Shown: positions 27,855 through 37,724, counted from the stretch's first letter. The stretch is DNA of 64,000 nt from an uncultured Cyclobacteriaceae bacterium (GCA_937146645.1 CAKZRQ010000057.1:1-64000), one strand, 5' to 3'. Numbers and translations are program-made. Notes: generated from the sequence alone by a model not told the origin.

Positions 27855-28190
27855 AATTTTAAATTTTTTAGTGAAACATTTTTTACTCTACTCCCTGTAC
27901 CCAGATAATAACATTTGATAACCCATTTTCATTTTAATCGACTGGCATAGGTTTTACTGATACTAATCATGAGTATGTATTTGTATAATCTAATTCAGAT
28001 TACTCAGAGAAGTGAGAATACTATTCCAAATGCCAAATCCTCTGAAAACGCTTATTTCGGCGATAATGTGTAGAGAATTCTACACAGTATTGAGGCATTG
28101 ACTACCCAATTTTTTACAAAAAGCAGCCTGTCAGCGGTCTAAACAGGGATGGCATGAAGTTTCTCTGTTATTGGGTGTTTTTAACCAACA

Positions 28191-28646
28191 ATGAGAAAAA
28201 TGAAAAAAGGAAAATTAAAATACAGCATCAAAGGATCTATTTTTCTTCTTCTACTCACCGGAGCTATTGTTTCTTGCGCTCCTCAAAAGGAGAAATCTCT
28301 TTCTGAAGAATTTGAAAGCGAGAAAAAAGAAATGATTAATGAGTTAGAATCTCTAGAAGCAGATATTGATAAAAGCATAGATGAGCTTGAGGACGAGATG
28401 AATATAAATGAAGGTCCCATCGAAAGAAACTTTGAAAAAGCAATGGCTGAACTCAAGGCCAAGAAAAAGGATGTAAATGAATCCTTAGAGGAAACAAAAA
28501 ATGCCACCAAAGAAAATTGGGATAGCGTGAAAAATGATTCAGAAAAGCTATTTGAAGAGGTAAAGTCGGACTTTAATAAACTGGTTAAAGAGGTTGAAGA
28601 AAGTGCTTCAGAAGTTAATTCAGAGTTGAATGAATCTGATGCCTAA
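28191..28646 (+). CDS. Coiled-coil lipoprotein
   Basis: 'LLLLTGAIVSC' lipobox followed by a long E/K-rich helical region. Confidence 0.75.
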   Translation: MRKMKKGKLKYSIKGSIFLLLLTGAIVSCAPQKEKSLSEEFESEKKEMINELESLEADIDKSIDELEDEMNINEGPIERNFEKAMAELKAKKKDVNESLEETKNATKENWDSVKNDSEKLFEEVKSDFNKLVKEVEESASEVNSELNESDA

Positions 28647-28688
28647 TCGATAGAATTGGAATATTAAAGAACCTAAGACTTAGACAAA

Positions 28689-29198
28689 ATGAATTTAGAA
28701 GTAAAAAAAGAAAGAAATAAAAAGATATACGCAAAACTCGGTTTTAAGCCTATGGAAACTGTGGAATTAACTGAGGCATTAAATAATCTGCTGGCTAACT
28801 ATAGTGTACATTATCAAAAGTTGAGAAACTATCACTGGAACGTGAAAGGACCAGAATTTTTCGATGTACATGAAAAGTTTGAAGACCAATACAATCAAGC
28901 CAAGGTGGCCATCGATGATATCGCTGAGCGAATTAGAGTATTCAACCAAACTCCATATAGTACCATGAAGGATTATTTGGATAATGCAGAAATCAAGGAG
29001 ACGGGTACTGATTTGACTGCTATGGAAATGGTAGAGGAAATCTTAAATGACTACCGAATTATATTAGAATACTTGGTAAGGGTTGTGGAAAAATCCATAG
29101 AATTCGGAGATAGTGGGTCAGAAGATTTGGCCAAAGGATTCATTAAGAAGGTGGAAAAGAACCACTGGATGATGTTGGCTTTCAGTCAGCAATCATAA
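28689..29198 (+). CDS. dps: Dps-family DNA-protection/ferritin-like protein
   Basis: 'LNNLLANYSVHYQKLRNYHWNVKGPEFFDVHEKFEDQYNQAKVAIDDIAERIRVFNQTP'. Confidence 0.95.
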   Translation: MNLEVKKERNKKIYAKLGFKPMETVELTEALNNLLANYSVHYQKLRNYHWNVKGPEFFDVHEKFEDQYNQAKVAIDDIAERIRVFNQTPYSTMKDYLDNAEIKETGTDLTAMEMVEEILNDYRIILEYLVRVVEKSIEFGDSGSEDLAKGFIKKVEKNHWMMLAFSQQS

Positions 29199-29228
29199 AA
29201 TAATTTTGAACTAAAAATTTTAGAAACA

Positions 29229-29417
29229 ATGGAATTAGAATTAAAAGGAAATATAAAATTGATTAAAGGGAAGCTTCAAGAGAAATATGGTCAACTGACT
29301 GATGATGATCTTCAGGTTATGGAAGGCGAGGAGAACCAATTAATTGGTCTCCTTCAAAAAAAACTCGGCAAAACTGAAGCTGAGATCAAAGAAGAAATAG
29401 ATGCTTTACTGAAATAA
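29229..29417 (+). CDS. CsbD-family stress protein
   Basis: 'GNIKLIKGKLQEKYGQLTDDDLQVMEGEENQLIGLLQKKLGKT'. Confidence 0.93.
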   Translation: MELELKGNIKLIKGKLQEKYGQLTDDDLQVMEGEENQLIGLLQKKLGKTEAEIKEEIDALLK

Positions 29418-29423
29418 TAAGTT

Positions 29424-30335
29424 ATGACCATCGATTTAAAAGAGGCGTTGAACGTTGCAGTTGGTAAAATCGAAGGGTGGATAGAATCACTCGCTGCCAT
29501 GATCCCTAATATGGTCGTGGCAGTGGTCATTTTTTCTCTCTTCTTTATACTTGCTCGAATGACTCGTCGATTTTCGGGTAAATTACTTCGAAGGTTTTCG
29601 AATAAATCTGCGCTTAATACTTTAGCCACCACATTAATTCAATTTCTAGTTTTAGGAGGTGGTTTAATCATAGTATTGAATGTTCTGGAATTAGAAAAAA
29701 CAGTTACCTCACTCTTGGCTGGTGCAGGTATTATCGGTTTGGCACTTGGTTTTGCCTTTCAGGACATTGCGGCCAATTTTATGTCAGGCGTCGCTATGGC
29801 CATCCGACAGCCTATCAAGGTAGGGGACATCATAGAAACGAACGATTTTATGGGTGAGGTGGAGAAAATTGATCTTCGCGTTACCACAATTCGAACGTTT
29901 CAAGGAATTCATGTTCTTATTCCGAATAAGGAAGTTTTTCAGAATCCTTTATTGAATTACACTAAAACTCATGAAAGAAGGATAGACCTTTCTGTCGGAA
30001 TATCTTATGCAGATGACCTAGAGCGAGTAAAGGATATTGCTGAAAAGGCCATCAGAAATTTACCTTTCTTACTTGAAGGTAAAGAGGTTAATCTTTTCTA
30101 TAAAGAGTTTGGTGATAGTTCGATCAATTTTGACATCATGTTTTGGATCCAATATCCAGGACAGGCAGGTTATTTAAAGGCAACGAGTGATGCCATAATC
30201 GCCATTAAGAAAGCTTTTGATGAAAATGATATTACCATACCATTCCCTATCCGTACTATGGACTTCGGGATTAAGGGTGGTGAAAAATTATCTGAAATGA
30301 AAATTCTTAGCGAAGAGGATGCAATGGCGTCATGA
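29424..30335 (+). CDS. Small-conductance mechanosensitive channel (MscS family)
   Basis: 'LLAGAGIIGLALGFAFQDIAANFMSGVAMAIRQPIKVGDIIE' MscS pore/beta-domain signature. Confidence 0.96.
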   Translation: MTIDLKEALNVAVGKIEGWIESLAAMIPNMVVAVVIFSLFFILARMTRRFSGKLLRRFSNKSALNTLATTLIQFLVLGGGLIIVLNVLELEKTVTSLLAGAGIIGLALGFAFQDIAANFMSGVAMAIRQPIKVGDIIETNDFMGEVEKIDLRVTTIRTFQGIHVLIPNKEVFQNPLLNYTKTHERRIDLSVGISYADDLERVKDIAEKAIRNLPFLLEGKEVNLFYKEFGDSSINFDIMFWIQYPGQAGYLKATSDAIIAIKKAFDENDITIPFPIRTMDFGIKGGEKLSEMKILSEEDAMAS

Positions 30336-30362
30336 AAACTCTTTGGAGAGGAGAGATAGAGA

Positions 30363-30746
30363 ATGAAGGAAGAAATTAAAATTTTGGTACAAAATTTAGT
30401 AGAAGCTGAGAAATTGTACGATGAACAACTGGATAGAATAAATGACGGTTCAATTAAACTGCTTTTAGCTTTCGCGAACAGGCGAAAAGCTCTGCATTCA
30501 AAAGAAATAGGTCGACTGTTCCAAATCGATTTGAAAGAGCTAGAATCGTCAAAAAATAATACTCTAGATTTTGCAGAAGACGTTAATCAAGCATCCATTA
30601 AAAATTGGATTGCGACAGTCGAGAAAGATATTATGAATCAATATGAGAGAATTCTATCTGCGAACAAATTCGATCCTGTTCAGACCTTCGTGTTAAAAAA
30701 TCATATGAAAAGCCAAAAAATTATACTAGATGAAGTTCGGTCCTAG
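30363..30746 (+). CDS. Hypothetical helical protein at the end of the stress cassette
   Basis: Intact 127-aa ORF with a terminator overlapping its stop; no family recognised. Confidence 0.65.
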   Translation: MKEEIKILVQNLVEAEKLYDEQLDRINDGSIKLLLAFANRRKALHSKEIGRLFQIDLKELESSKNNTLDFAEDVNQASIKNWIATVEKDIMNQYERILSANKFDPVQTFVLKNHMKSQKIILDEVRS

Positions 30747-30760
30747 GCCGAACTTTTTTT
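30733..30760 (+). terminator. Intrinsic terminator whose loop contains the stop codon of 30363..30746
   Basis: AAGTTCGG-TCCTAGG-CCGAACTT then T-tract; TAG stop in loop. Confidence 0.85.
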
Positions 30761-30868
30761 GTGCTCGAGAAAACCAAGGAACTAATTATTGGCAGATTTT
30801 ACTAAAATCAAATTTGAGTTTGGGATTTTTTGCAAAGAGGTTTCAAGTGGTTCTATCTAATATGAGGT

Positions 30869-31363
30869 ATGAAAAAATGTATCTACTTTTTATTGATTTT
30901 GATCCTGGCTAGCTGTAGCGAAAATAATCCGGAGCCAGATCCTGTACCATTATCTACTCTATCGGGTAGGTACTCTGGAAGTATCCAGCATGACGTCATA
31001 GTACCGGGGGCGGGCGGCCTTGAAGAAATTGACACTACTCTTTTCTCTGGGATTATTGAAGCTCAGGTCAATGTAGTAGAAGATGAACTTTCGGTTGTCG
31101 TGACTGGATCTGACCGATATCAGATACCTGAGTTGAGATATGAGATTTATAAAGTAGAGCAAGGAGCATTTTTCAATCAATCATTTGTCACCTTGAGACT
31201 CCTGTCGAGAAACCAATACAGAGAAAGGGTGAGAGAGACTGATCCTCTGCGAAATTATTCCTTCACATTCAATGAAATGCGATCCAATATGACCCTGTTT
31301 TTACGCAGTCAGGATCCAGACAGTGTCTATAATATCTGGATTCAAGGGGAGAAGATGAATTAA
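30869..31363 (+). CDS. Hypothetical lipoprotein
   Basis: 'YFLLILILASCSENNPEPDPVPLSTLSG' lipoprotein signal. Confidence 0.7.
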   Translation: MKKCIYFLLILILASCSENNPEPDPVPLSTLSGRYSGSIQHDVIVPGAGGLEEIDTTLFSGIIEAQVNVVEDELSVVVTGSDRYQIPELRYEIYKVEQGAFFNQSFVTLRLLSRNQYRERVRETDPLRNYSFTFNEMRSNMTLFLRSQDPDSVYNIWIQGEKMN

Positions 31364-32212
31364 TTACCTCCCATACCTTTCAAAAAACTCCTGCGTGTCC
31401 TTAATGTCTTCCAGACCCAGGATATAGCAAACCTCGGAAAGGTCTGAAAAATCCACACCTCCACTTGCTACGGCTTCATTGTTATATCTTCCTTCTTTGG
31501 CATTAAATTCTAGTCCGATCTCTACAGCCAGCTCCCAGATTTTTAAAAGCTCTTCATCAGAAAGCATGGTCTTCCAGGCATCAAACTCTGGAGTTCTGAA
31601 CCCGGGAGTGCCATTTCCTACAGCATTTCCATCTGGAATTTTATGATAATCTGTTTCTTCCTGCACAAATGCCAAAGCCTGAGGCGAGGTAACTTCTTCG
31701 TTCCAGTTGCTATGCTGAACGATGTGAATCCTTTCAGCAATTATCAGATCAGGAATATCCCTTTCAACTACCTTCACAAGCATGGCAGAAAAATCGGATT
31801 GACCACCATCAGCTATCCAAATATCACCTCCATTTTTGAGCGTGTTCGTCGCTAATTTGGCTACTCTCTCCACAGCCTGATTTCTATCTGCATGGGCATC
31901 ACTCCAATCTTTATCCTCCAGAGCCAACTCAAAAAGAGGATTCGGAGGGACATAAAGACCTTCCTGAATTCCATAGGTTCCAGCCACCACGTGATAGTTG
32001 ACTTTTGGCATATCTGGATGAGATAAAAGCGTTACGAATCCAGCTAAAGTATGAACATCATCCACATCGGTTTTACAATCCAGATTGAGCAGCAAGAGAT
32101 CCTTGTTAGCATCGAATGGCTTTTTTGAATCTGAGCTTTGGCCGGAGGCCAAAAAGGGAATAAGCGTAATTAAGCAGAAGATGAGTCGTAATTTCATATA
32201 GATCGTTTTCAA
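31364..32212 (-). CDS. Secreted nucleoside-hydrolase-like protein
   Basis: Signal peptide; 'LLLNLDCKTDVDDVHTLAGFV' resembles the N-terminal DxDxxxDD metal site of nucleoside hydrolases. Confidence 0.5.
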   Translation of the reverse strand: MKTIYMKLRLIFCLITLIPFLASGQSSDSKKPFDANKDLLLLNLDCKTDVDDVHTLAGFVTLLSHPDMPKVNYHVVAGTYGIQEGLYVPPNPLFELALEDKDWSDAHADRNQAVERVAKLATNTLKNGGDIWIADGGQSDFSAMLVKVVERDIPDLIIAERIHIVQHSNWNEEVTSPQALAFVQEETDYHKIPDGNAVGNGTPGFRTPEFDAWKTMLSDEELLKIWELAVEIGLEFNAKEGRYNNEAVASGGVDFSDLSEVCYILGLEDIKDTQEFFERYGR

Positions 32213-32261
32213 ATTTTACAACTAGATTTTTATGGTGAATTCCAAGGCCAACTGGGATTAA

Positions 32262-33959
32262 TTACCAGCTTCCCCCGCCTCCGCCGCCAAAACCACCGCC
32301 TGAAGAACCACCTCCGCTGCTGCTACTGGATGAAGGTTGACTGACCATGTTCGATTGGGTATTTGACATACTTCGGCTGAAGGATTTAGAGAAATTATTC
32401 ATAGAACCATAGCTGCCATGCGGAGTGTGATACCATTCGGGTGGTCTTTCGCCAAGAGCATCAAACTTATCCGACCATCTCTCCAGAGACCCAAAAGCCA
32501 GAGCATAGGACATGGTGTCTTCAAAATAATTCGGGGATTCCCTGATGAGTATTTTAATTCGATTTTCTTCTGCTGTCTTAATGAACTGCCGAAAGCCCTT
32601 CAGCTCAGAGAAAATTTCATTTCCTTGAGGATTTTTCTTGCTCATGTAGAAATTGAGTAGAAGGAGAGCGATGCAGGTCAGCACCAGAGCAATGGTAGCT
32701 ATAAACCCCCAGAAAAAAAGAAAGGCAAAACCAACGAACATAATGGTAAGAATCAATCCAAGTGTCACTTTCCCCTGGACTTTGCGGGATTTTTCCAGAT
32801 AATATTTCTGAGCTTCCTTTTTTAGAAGCCTTTTGCAATCGTCCATTTTTCGATAAAAGCTATCCTTCAGATCGCTGATTTTCACAGAGTTTTTTCCATC
32901 GAATAATTCTTCAAAAAAGAGCCTTTCATAGCTTGGCAATGGCTTGGCTGGTAATTCCTGAAGTTTCACGATTTCAGTGTCCTTCTTTGAGAACCAGCCT
33001 CCATCATCGATTTCATTAATTTCTATTAAACCTTGAGCTCCCCAGTAAGGAATTAGGGATATAATATCCATGGAATCTTGCCTGTCATTAATGAGAAATC
33101 CTACCATGGCTGGATCCATTTTTTCAGGAGGAAAATAGGTGATGGCCATAGGAGATGGTTCTTCTTTTCCGTGTCGGTTCCAGATCAGGTAGAAAGTTAG
33201 GATCAGGGCTAGAATTAATAAGGTCCATCCATAATCTGACCAAAAAGGCCAGAGTGGTTTGATTTCTTTGACTGAATCGGGGGGCAAATTTATGAGGAGT
33301 GTAACGGCTTCTCCGTAGGATGAATTGAAACCCGGTTTGGCTTTCCCGACGATCTCATTTCCCGTTACTGAAACATCAAAAGCCTCGCTTTCAGAACTGT
33401 TGCCAAATGAACCTGAATAGATAAAAACATTATTCTCAGTGATTCGGACTCCTTCCGGTAATTGAATTCGGAAAGACATGTCCTTGAAGTCAGCAAACCA
33501 CCCTGTTGGCTTTAGATTCCAATAAAACTGTATGGCTTCCTTATTATGCAGGAAGGCTTTTTTTACCCGGTAATTGATCTGGTAATTGACATCTCCTTCC
33601 ACAAATTCATCGGCATCACCAATCCGGATTTGTGAAGTGCCAAACAGCCTACGGGCAAATTCTCCATCGGCATCAAACTTATGGTTTGGAACATCAATAT
33701 TACTGAGTGAAATTTCTCGCCTTTCTTCTTTCCCATCGGCTCCGAGGACATCATAATTCAGGACGATGTCTCTGTAGATTCCATGTTTTTGCCGGAAAAA
33801 GAATACATCATAATTCTCCTTGATATCAAAGAATCCCTCTTTGTCAATTCGTACGGATACCTGGTAATCTTTTACTTCGAAATCCTGTGCTTTGGCCGAT
33901 AGGCCTAAGGCAAACAAGGTTCCTAGAAAAAGAAGTGCCGATATGAACCTGAATTTCAC
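32262..33959 (-). CDS. DUF2207 domain-containing membrane protein with Gly-rich C-terminus
   Basis: 'DFEVKDYQVSVRIDKEGFFDIKENYDVFF..HGIYRDIVLNY', terminal 'GGGSSGGGFGGGGGGSW'; adjacent to lemA. Confidence 0.88.
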   Translation of the reverse strand: MKFRFISALLFLGTLFALGLSAKAQDFEVKDYQVSVRIDKEGFFDIKENYDVFFFRQKHGIYRDIVLNYDVLGADGKEERREISLSNIDVPNHKFDADGEFARRLFGTSQIRIGDADEFVEGDVNYQINYRVKKAFLHNKEAIQFYWNLKPTGWFADFKDMSFRIQLPEGVRITENNVFIYSGSFGNSSESEAFDVSVTGNEIVGKAKPGFNSSYGEAVTLLINLPPDSVKEIKPLWPFWSDYGWTLLILALILTFYLIWNRHGKEEPSPMAITYFPPEKMDPAMVGFLINDRQDSMDIISLIPYWGAQGLIEINEIDDGGWFSKKDTEIVKLQELPAKPLPSYERLFFEELFDGKNSVKISDLKDSFYRKMDDCKRLLKKEAQKYYLEKSRKVQGKVTLGLILTIMFVGFAFLFFWGFIATIALVLTCIALLLLNFYMSKKNPQGNEIFSELKGFRQFIKTAEENRIKILIRESPNYFEDTMSYALAFGSLERWSDKFDALGERPPEWYHTPHGSYGSMNNFSKSFSRSMSNTQSNMVSQPSSSSSSGGGSSGGGFGGGGGGSW

Positions 33960-33961
33960 CT

Positions 33962-34522
33962 TTATGAAAAATCCACTTTCACATTTTCTCGAGCAGCTTC
34001 TTCCACCTCGAAATAGTCAAAATGCTGATAGTTGAACATTCCTGCGAATAGCGTCCCGGGGAGGCTTTCACCATAGGTGTTGTTTTCTCGAACCGTTCCA
34101 TTGTAGTATCGTCGACTGCGCTCCAGATTTTCTTCCATTTCATTGAGTTTGCCCTGCAGATCCAGAAAATTAACATTGGCTTTAAGATCAGGGTACGCTT
34201 CGCTCAAAGCAAAAAGACTTTTTAGGGCTTGCTGAAATACATTTTCAGCCTTGATCTTTCCATTGACATCATCAGGTGCCACACCCATGGCCTGATTACG
34301 GGCCTTGATTACCGCATCTAGCGTTTCCTTTTCATGAGAGGCGTAGCCTTTTACGGTTTCGACCAAATTGGGAATCAGATCGTACCGACGCTTGAGTGCA
34401 ACGTCGATATTGCTCCATGCATCTTTGACCAGATTACGGTTTCTGACAAATCGATTATAAACAGAAATGGCTAGTAGAGCTAAAGCCAAAATGACAGCTC
34501 CAAAAATCAAGATTCCAGACAT
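33962..34522 (-). CDS. lemA: LemA-family protein
   Basis: 'YNRFVRNRNLVKDAWSNIDVALKRRYDLIPNLVETVKGYASHEKETLDAVIKAR'. Confidence 0.97.
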   Translation of the reverse strand: MSGILIFGAVILALALLAISVYNRFVRNRNLVKDAWSNIDVALKRRYDLIPNLVETVKGYASHEKETLDAVIKARNQAMGVAPDDVNGKIKAENVFQQALKSLFALSEAYPDLKANVNFLDLQGKLNEMEENLERSRRYYNGTVRENNTYGESLPGTLFAGMFNYQHFDYFEVEEAARENVKVDFS

Positions 34523-34699
34523 GCTTATTGAATTATTGGATTGATTCAGCCCTTCTCAAAAAATGGCTTTCGCTTGCTTAATGGGAGAGCTGAGTTAAAA
34601 GATTGCTTCAGAGTAAGATAGGGAATTTCGAGATGAATTGATAATTCGATTCTCCTGAAAAGGGTGTGAATTGAGCGGACTTTGTATTGGAAAACAATA

Positions 34700-34750
34700 T
34701 TTACTTGACATTTGTATATATAATTATATACTTTACAATTGTTAAGTAAA
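34700..34750. promoter_or_regulatory. Putative PadR operator: nested inverted repeats
   Basis: Inner GTATATA-TAAT-TATATAC (34714-34731) and outer TTTACTT/AAGTAAA arms directly upstream of padR. Confidence 0.6.
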
Positions 34751-34760
34751 TTAAATTGCT

Positions 34761-35090
34761 ATGAACATACCGTCGATCGGGGAATTTGAGGAATTGGTGC
34801 TTTTGACTGTCGCCGCTCAGCATGATGAGGCATATGGGGTCTCTATCCAGGCTAGCCTTGAGGGGAAGCTTGAAAAAAGTATCAACATTAGCAGCATTCA
34901 TGTGGTGCTCAAAAGGATGGTGGATAAAGGTCTGGTGAAGTCACGCTATGGTGGCATCACTCAGGATCGAGGAGGAAGACGGAAGAAGTTTTATGTCATT
35001 ACTGCTTTGGGCAAAGCTGCTTTAGATCAGCAATACGCCATCCGCACCAGCATTTATAATCAGATTCCAAAAATCGCTTTTGGAGAATGA
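34761..35090 (+). CDS. PadR-family transcriptional regulator
   Basis: 'EFEELVLLTVAAQHDEAYGVSIQ..SSIHVVLKRMVDKGLVKSRYGG..GGRRKKFYVITALGKAAL'. Confidence 0.95.
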   Translation: MNIPSIGEFEELVLLTVAAQHDEAYGVSIQASLEGKLEKSINISSIHVVLKRMVDKGLVKSRYGGITQDRGGRRKKFYVITALGKAALDQQYAIRTSIYNQIPKIAFGE

Positions 35091-37711
35091 GCTTACAGCC
35101 TCCAAAATACAGCCTAAAATTCCTTCGATGGTTTTGCAAGGATGATTACCTCGAAGAGATCGAAGGGAATCTCTGGGAGATTTTTGATGTGGATTCAGAG
35201 ACCTCTCCTAATAGAGCGAGGCGAAGATTTACATGGAATGTGATTCGACATTTCCGACCGGCCTTCATTCGCTCCTTTTCTACCGAACCAACTAACTACC
35301 GCGATATGCTACGACACAATACACTTCTCGCTTTTCGAAACTTTAAAAAATACTCCGGATCATTCGCCATAAATCTGGTGGGTCTTTCCACTGGCATAGC
35401 CTGTGCCATTCTACTCTATCTCTGGGTGGGGAGTGAAGTTTCTATGGATAAATTCCATGAAAATGATTCCAGGATTTTTCAGGTGATGCAGAATCTGGTG
35501 AGGCCGGGGGACACCCTAACGATTTCAAGTACACCAGGAATTTTGGCAGATGCCTTGAAAGAAGAATTACCTGAGGTGGAGTATGCTGCAAGTGTAATTC
35601 CAACAGATTGGTTTGAAAATCCTGAAGGGATTGTGGGTTATGAGGATCAATTCGTTCAAGCAAAAGGTCAACTCGTCCAGCCTGACTATCTAAAGATTTT
35701 TTCATGGGAAATAACTCAGGGCAATCCCGATCAGGTTTTGGCTGATAGGAATTCGATGGTAATCTCTGAAGAACTGGCTATAAAACTTTTTGGCTCTACG
35801 GATGCTGCTTTGGGCAAAGCCCTGCAATGGGATCAAGGTGTTTCTGAAGGCACTTATCAGGTAAGTGGTTTATTTAAAACCCCGCCTTCAAATTCTACTC
35901 AACAATTCGATGTACTGCTCAATTATGACATTTTTTACCAACGAAGAAAAGAGCAAATGGATAAATGGAGCAATAGTGACCCGGATACTTATGTTCTTCT
36001 TCGTGAAGGCTCGAGCAAAGCTGATTTCGATGCTAAGTTGAAAAACTTTGCAAGAGATAAATTCGAAGCGATTAATGGACCAGAATACTTACACTATGTA
36101 GGAGTCCTATTTAGCCGCAAGTTTTCAGATGGATATCTTTATAATTCCTATGACAATGGGCAACAAGCCGGAGGCCGTATTAGCTATGTCAAGCTGTTTT
36201 CTGTTATCGCTATTTTCATTCTAGGAATCGCTTGTATCAATTTCATAAATCTCACCACGGCAAGAGCCTCCAGGCGAGCCAAAGAAATCGGAGTAAAGAA
36301 AGCCATCGGTGCAAAGAGAGGATCTCTGGTAAATCAATTTCTTATCGAATCCTTACTGGTTACAGCCTTCTCCATGGTACTGGGATTAGTTTTGGTGTTT
36401 ATTCTTTTACCAGCATTTAATGCCCTTACGGGCAAAGCTATTTCGCTGGGCTTGGACTTAATACTTCCCGTAATAGGGATTACTGTCATTGTAAGCTTTC
36501 TGGCAGGCTTGTACCCGGCTATTTATCTCTCCGGTTTTAAGCCCGTTGGAATTTTAAAGGCTAATGTGATTGGAAAAACTGTAGATGGTTTTTCTACCCA
36601 GATGGTTCGAAAAGGCCTGGTAGTTTTCCAATTCTCCATTTCCGTGGTTTTGATCATCGCTGTGGTGGTGGTGTATAATCAGATGGAGCTAATTCAAACC
36701 AAGAAGCTTGGCTACAACGATGAAAATGTGGTAGCACTAAAGAGTTCAGGAAAGCTTTATGATGAAATGGAAACCTTCGTTCAGGAGTTAAAGAAAGTTC
36801 CGGGGGTGATTAATGCGAGTCCATTTGGGCACGACATGGTAGGAGATTATGGCGGAACCACTGGTGTTGCCTGGCCAGGGCAATTGCCGGATGAAAAAAT
36901 ACGCTTCGGAAATCTTGAAGTGGGACATGATTGGATAGAGCTTTTGGACATTGAGCTGCTAGATGGGCGGACTTACACAGATAATTATTTAGCGGAAGAA
37001 GACAACATTATTTTCAATAAGACAGCTATCGAGGCGATGGGCTTGGAAGATCCCGTTGGGCAAACCGTAAGGATTTGGGGAAAGGATCGATTGATCATAG
37101 GAGTTGTTGATGACTTTAACTTCGCTTCCCTTTATGAAGATGTGGCCCCATTATTTATCCAACTTTACCCTGATCTATCTACTGTATTGATAAAAGTAGA
37201 TGGTCAACGAACGGCTGAAACCCTGGCGCAAATTGAAGATTTCCATACCGAATTTAATGACGGACTTCCTTTCGATTATACCTTTATGGATGACGACTAT
37301 CAGAGGCTTTATGAATCCGAACAAAGAGTGTCGGTGCTATCAAGATACTTTGCAGTGGTAGCCATATTAATCTCGAGTTTAGGGCTTTTGGCTTTAGCCG
37401 CTTTCACTACGGAAAGGAGACAAAAAGAAATAGGAATCAGAAAGGTTATGGGATCTTCGGCAATCGGTATCGTAGCCTTGCTTTCCAGTGACTTTATCAA
37501 AATGGTGCTAATCGCCATTATGATTGCAACACCTATAAGTTATTGGTTTGCGGAAGAGTGGCTGAGCTCCTTCGCTTTCAGAATCGATCTTTCCTGGTGG
37601 TATTTTGCACTTTCAGGTGGTGCAGCCCTCCTCATTGCCGGATTAACTGTAAGTCTACAAACCTTAAAGGCAGCGTTTTTGAATCCGGTCCTTTGCCTAA
37701 AAGACGAATAA
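35087..37711 (+). CDS. FtsX/MacB-type ABC transporter permease with N-terminal PadR-associated prefix
   Basis: 'NLVGLSTGIACAILLYLWV', 'RRAKEIGVKKAIGAKRGSLVNQFLIESLL', 'RRQKEIGIRKVMGSSAIGIVALLSSDF'; 4-bp overlap with padR. Confidence 0.93.
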   Translation: MSLQPPKYSLKFLRWFCKDDYLEEIEGNLWEIFDVDSETSPNRARRRFTWNVIRHFRPAFIRSFSTEPTNYRDMLRHNTLLAFRNFKKYSGSFAINLVGLSTGIACAILLYLWVGSEVSMDKFHENDSRIFQVMQNLVRPGDTLTISSTPGILADALKEELPEVEYAASVIPTDWFENPEGIVGYEDQFVQAKGQLVQPDYLKIFSWEITQGNPDQVLADRNSMVISEELAIKLFGSTDAALGKALQWDQGVSEGTYQVSGLFKTPPSNSTQQFDVLLNYDIFYQRRKEQMDKWSNSDPDTYVLLREGSSKADFDAKLKNFARDKFEAINGPEYLHYVGVLFSRKFSDGYLYNSYDNGQQAGGRISYVKLFSVIAIFILGIACINFINLTTARASRRAKEIGVKKAIGAKRGSLVNQFLIESLLVTAFSMVLGLVLVFILLPAFNALTGKAISLGLDLILPVIGITVIVSFLAGLYPAIYLSGFKPVGILKANVIGKTVDGFSTQMVRKGLVVFQFSISVVLIIAVVVVYNQMELIQTKKLGYNDENVVALKSSGKLYDEMETFVQELKKVPGVINASPFGHDMVGDYGGTTGVAWPGQLPDEKIRFGNLEVGHDWIELLDIELLDGRTYTDNYLAEEDNIIFNKTAIEAMGLEDPVGQTVRIWGKDRLIIGVVDDFNFASLYEDVAPLFIQLYPDLSTVLIKVDGQRTAETLAQIEDFHTEFNDGLPFDYTFMDDDYQRLYESEQRVSVLSRYFAVVAILISSLGLLALAAFTTERRQKEIGIRKVMGSSAIGIVALLSSDFIKMVLIAIMIATPISYWFAEEWLSSFAFRIDLSWWYFALSGGAALLIAGLTVSLQTLKAAFLNPVLCLKDE

Positions 37712-37724
37712 ACTTTGATGGGGG

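Noticed and set aside
28150-28166. Possible second sigma-54 site TGGCATGAAGTTTCTCT before the lipoprotein gene
   Set aside because: The invariant -12 GC is CT; too weak
32262-34522. LemA plus DUF2207 protein with GGGGGSW tail as a novel pair
   Set aside because: This pairing and Gly-rich tail are widespread in bacteria
34761-37711. PadR plus lone FtsX-type permease as a novel exporter
   Set aside because: Recurrent Bacteroidetes arrangement; only the operator was kept as a finding
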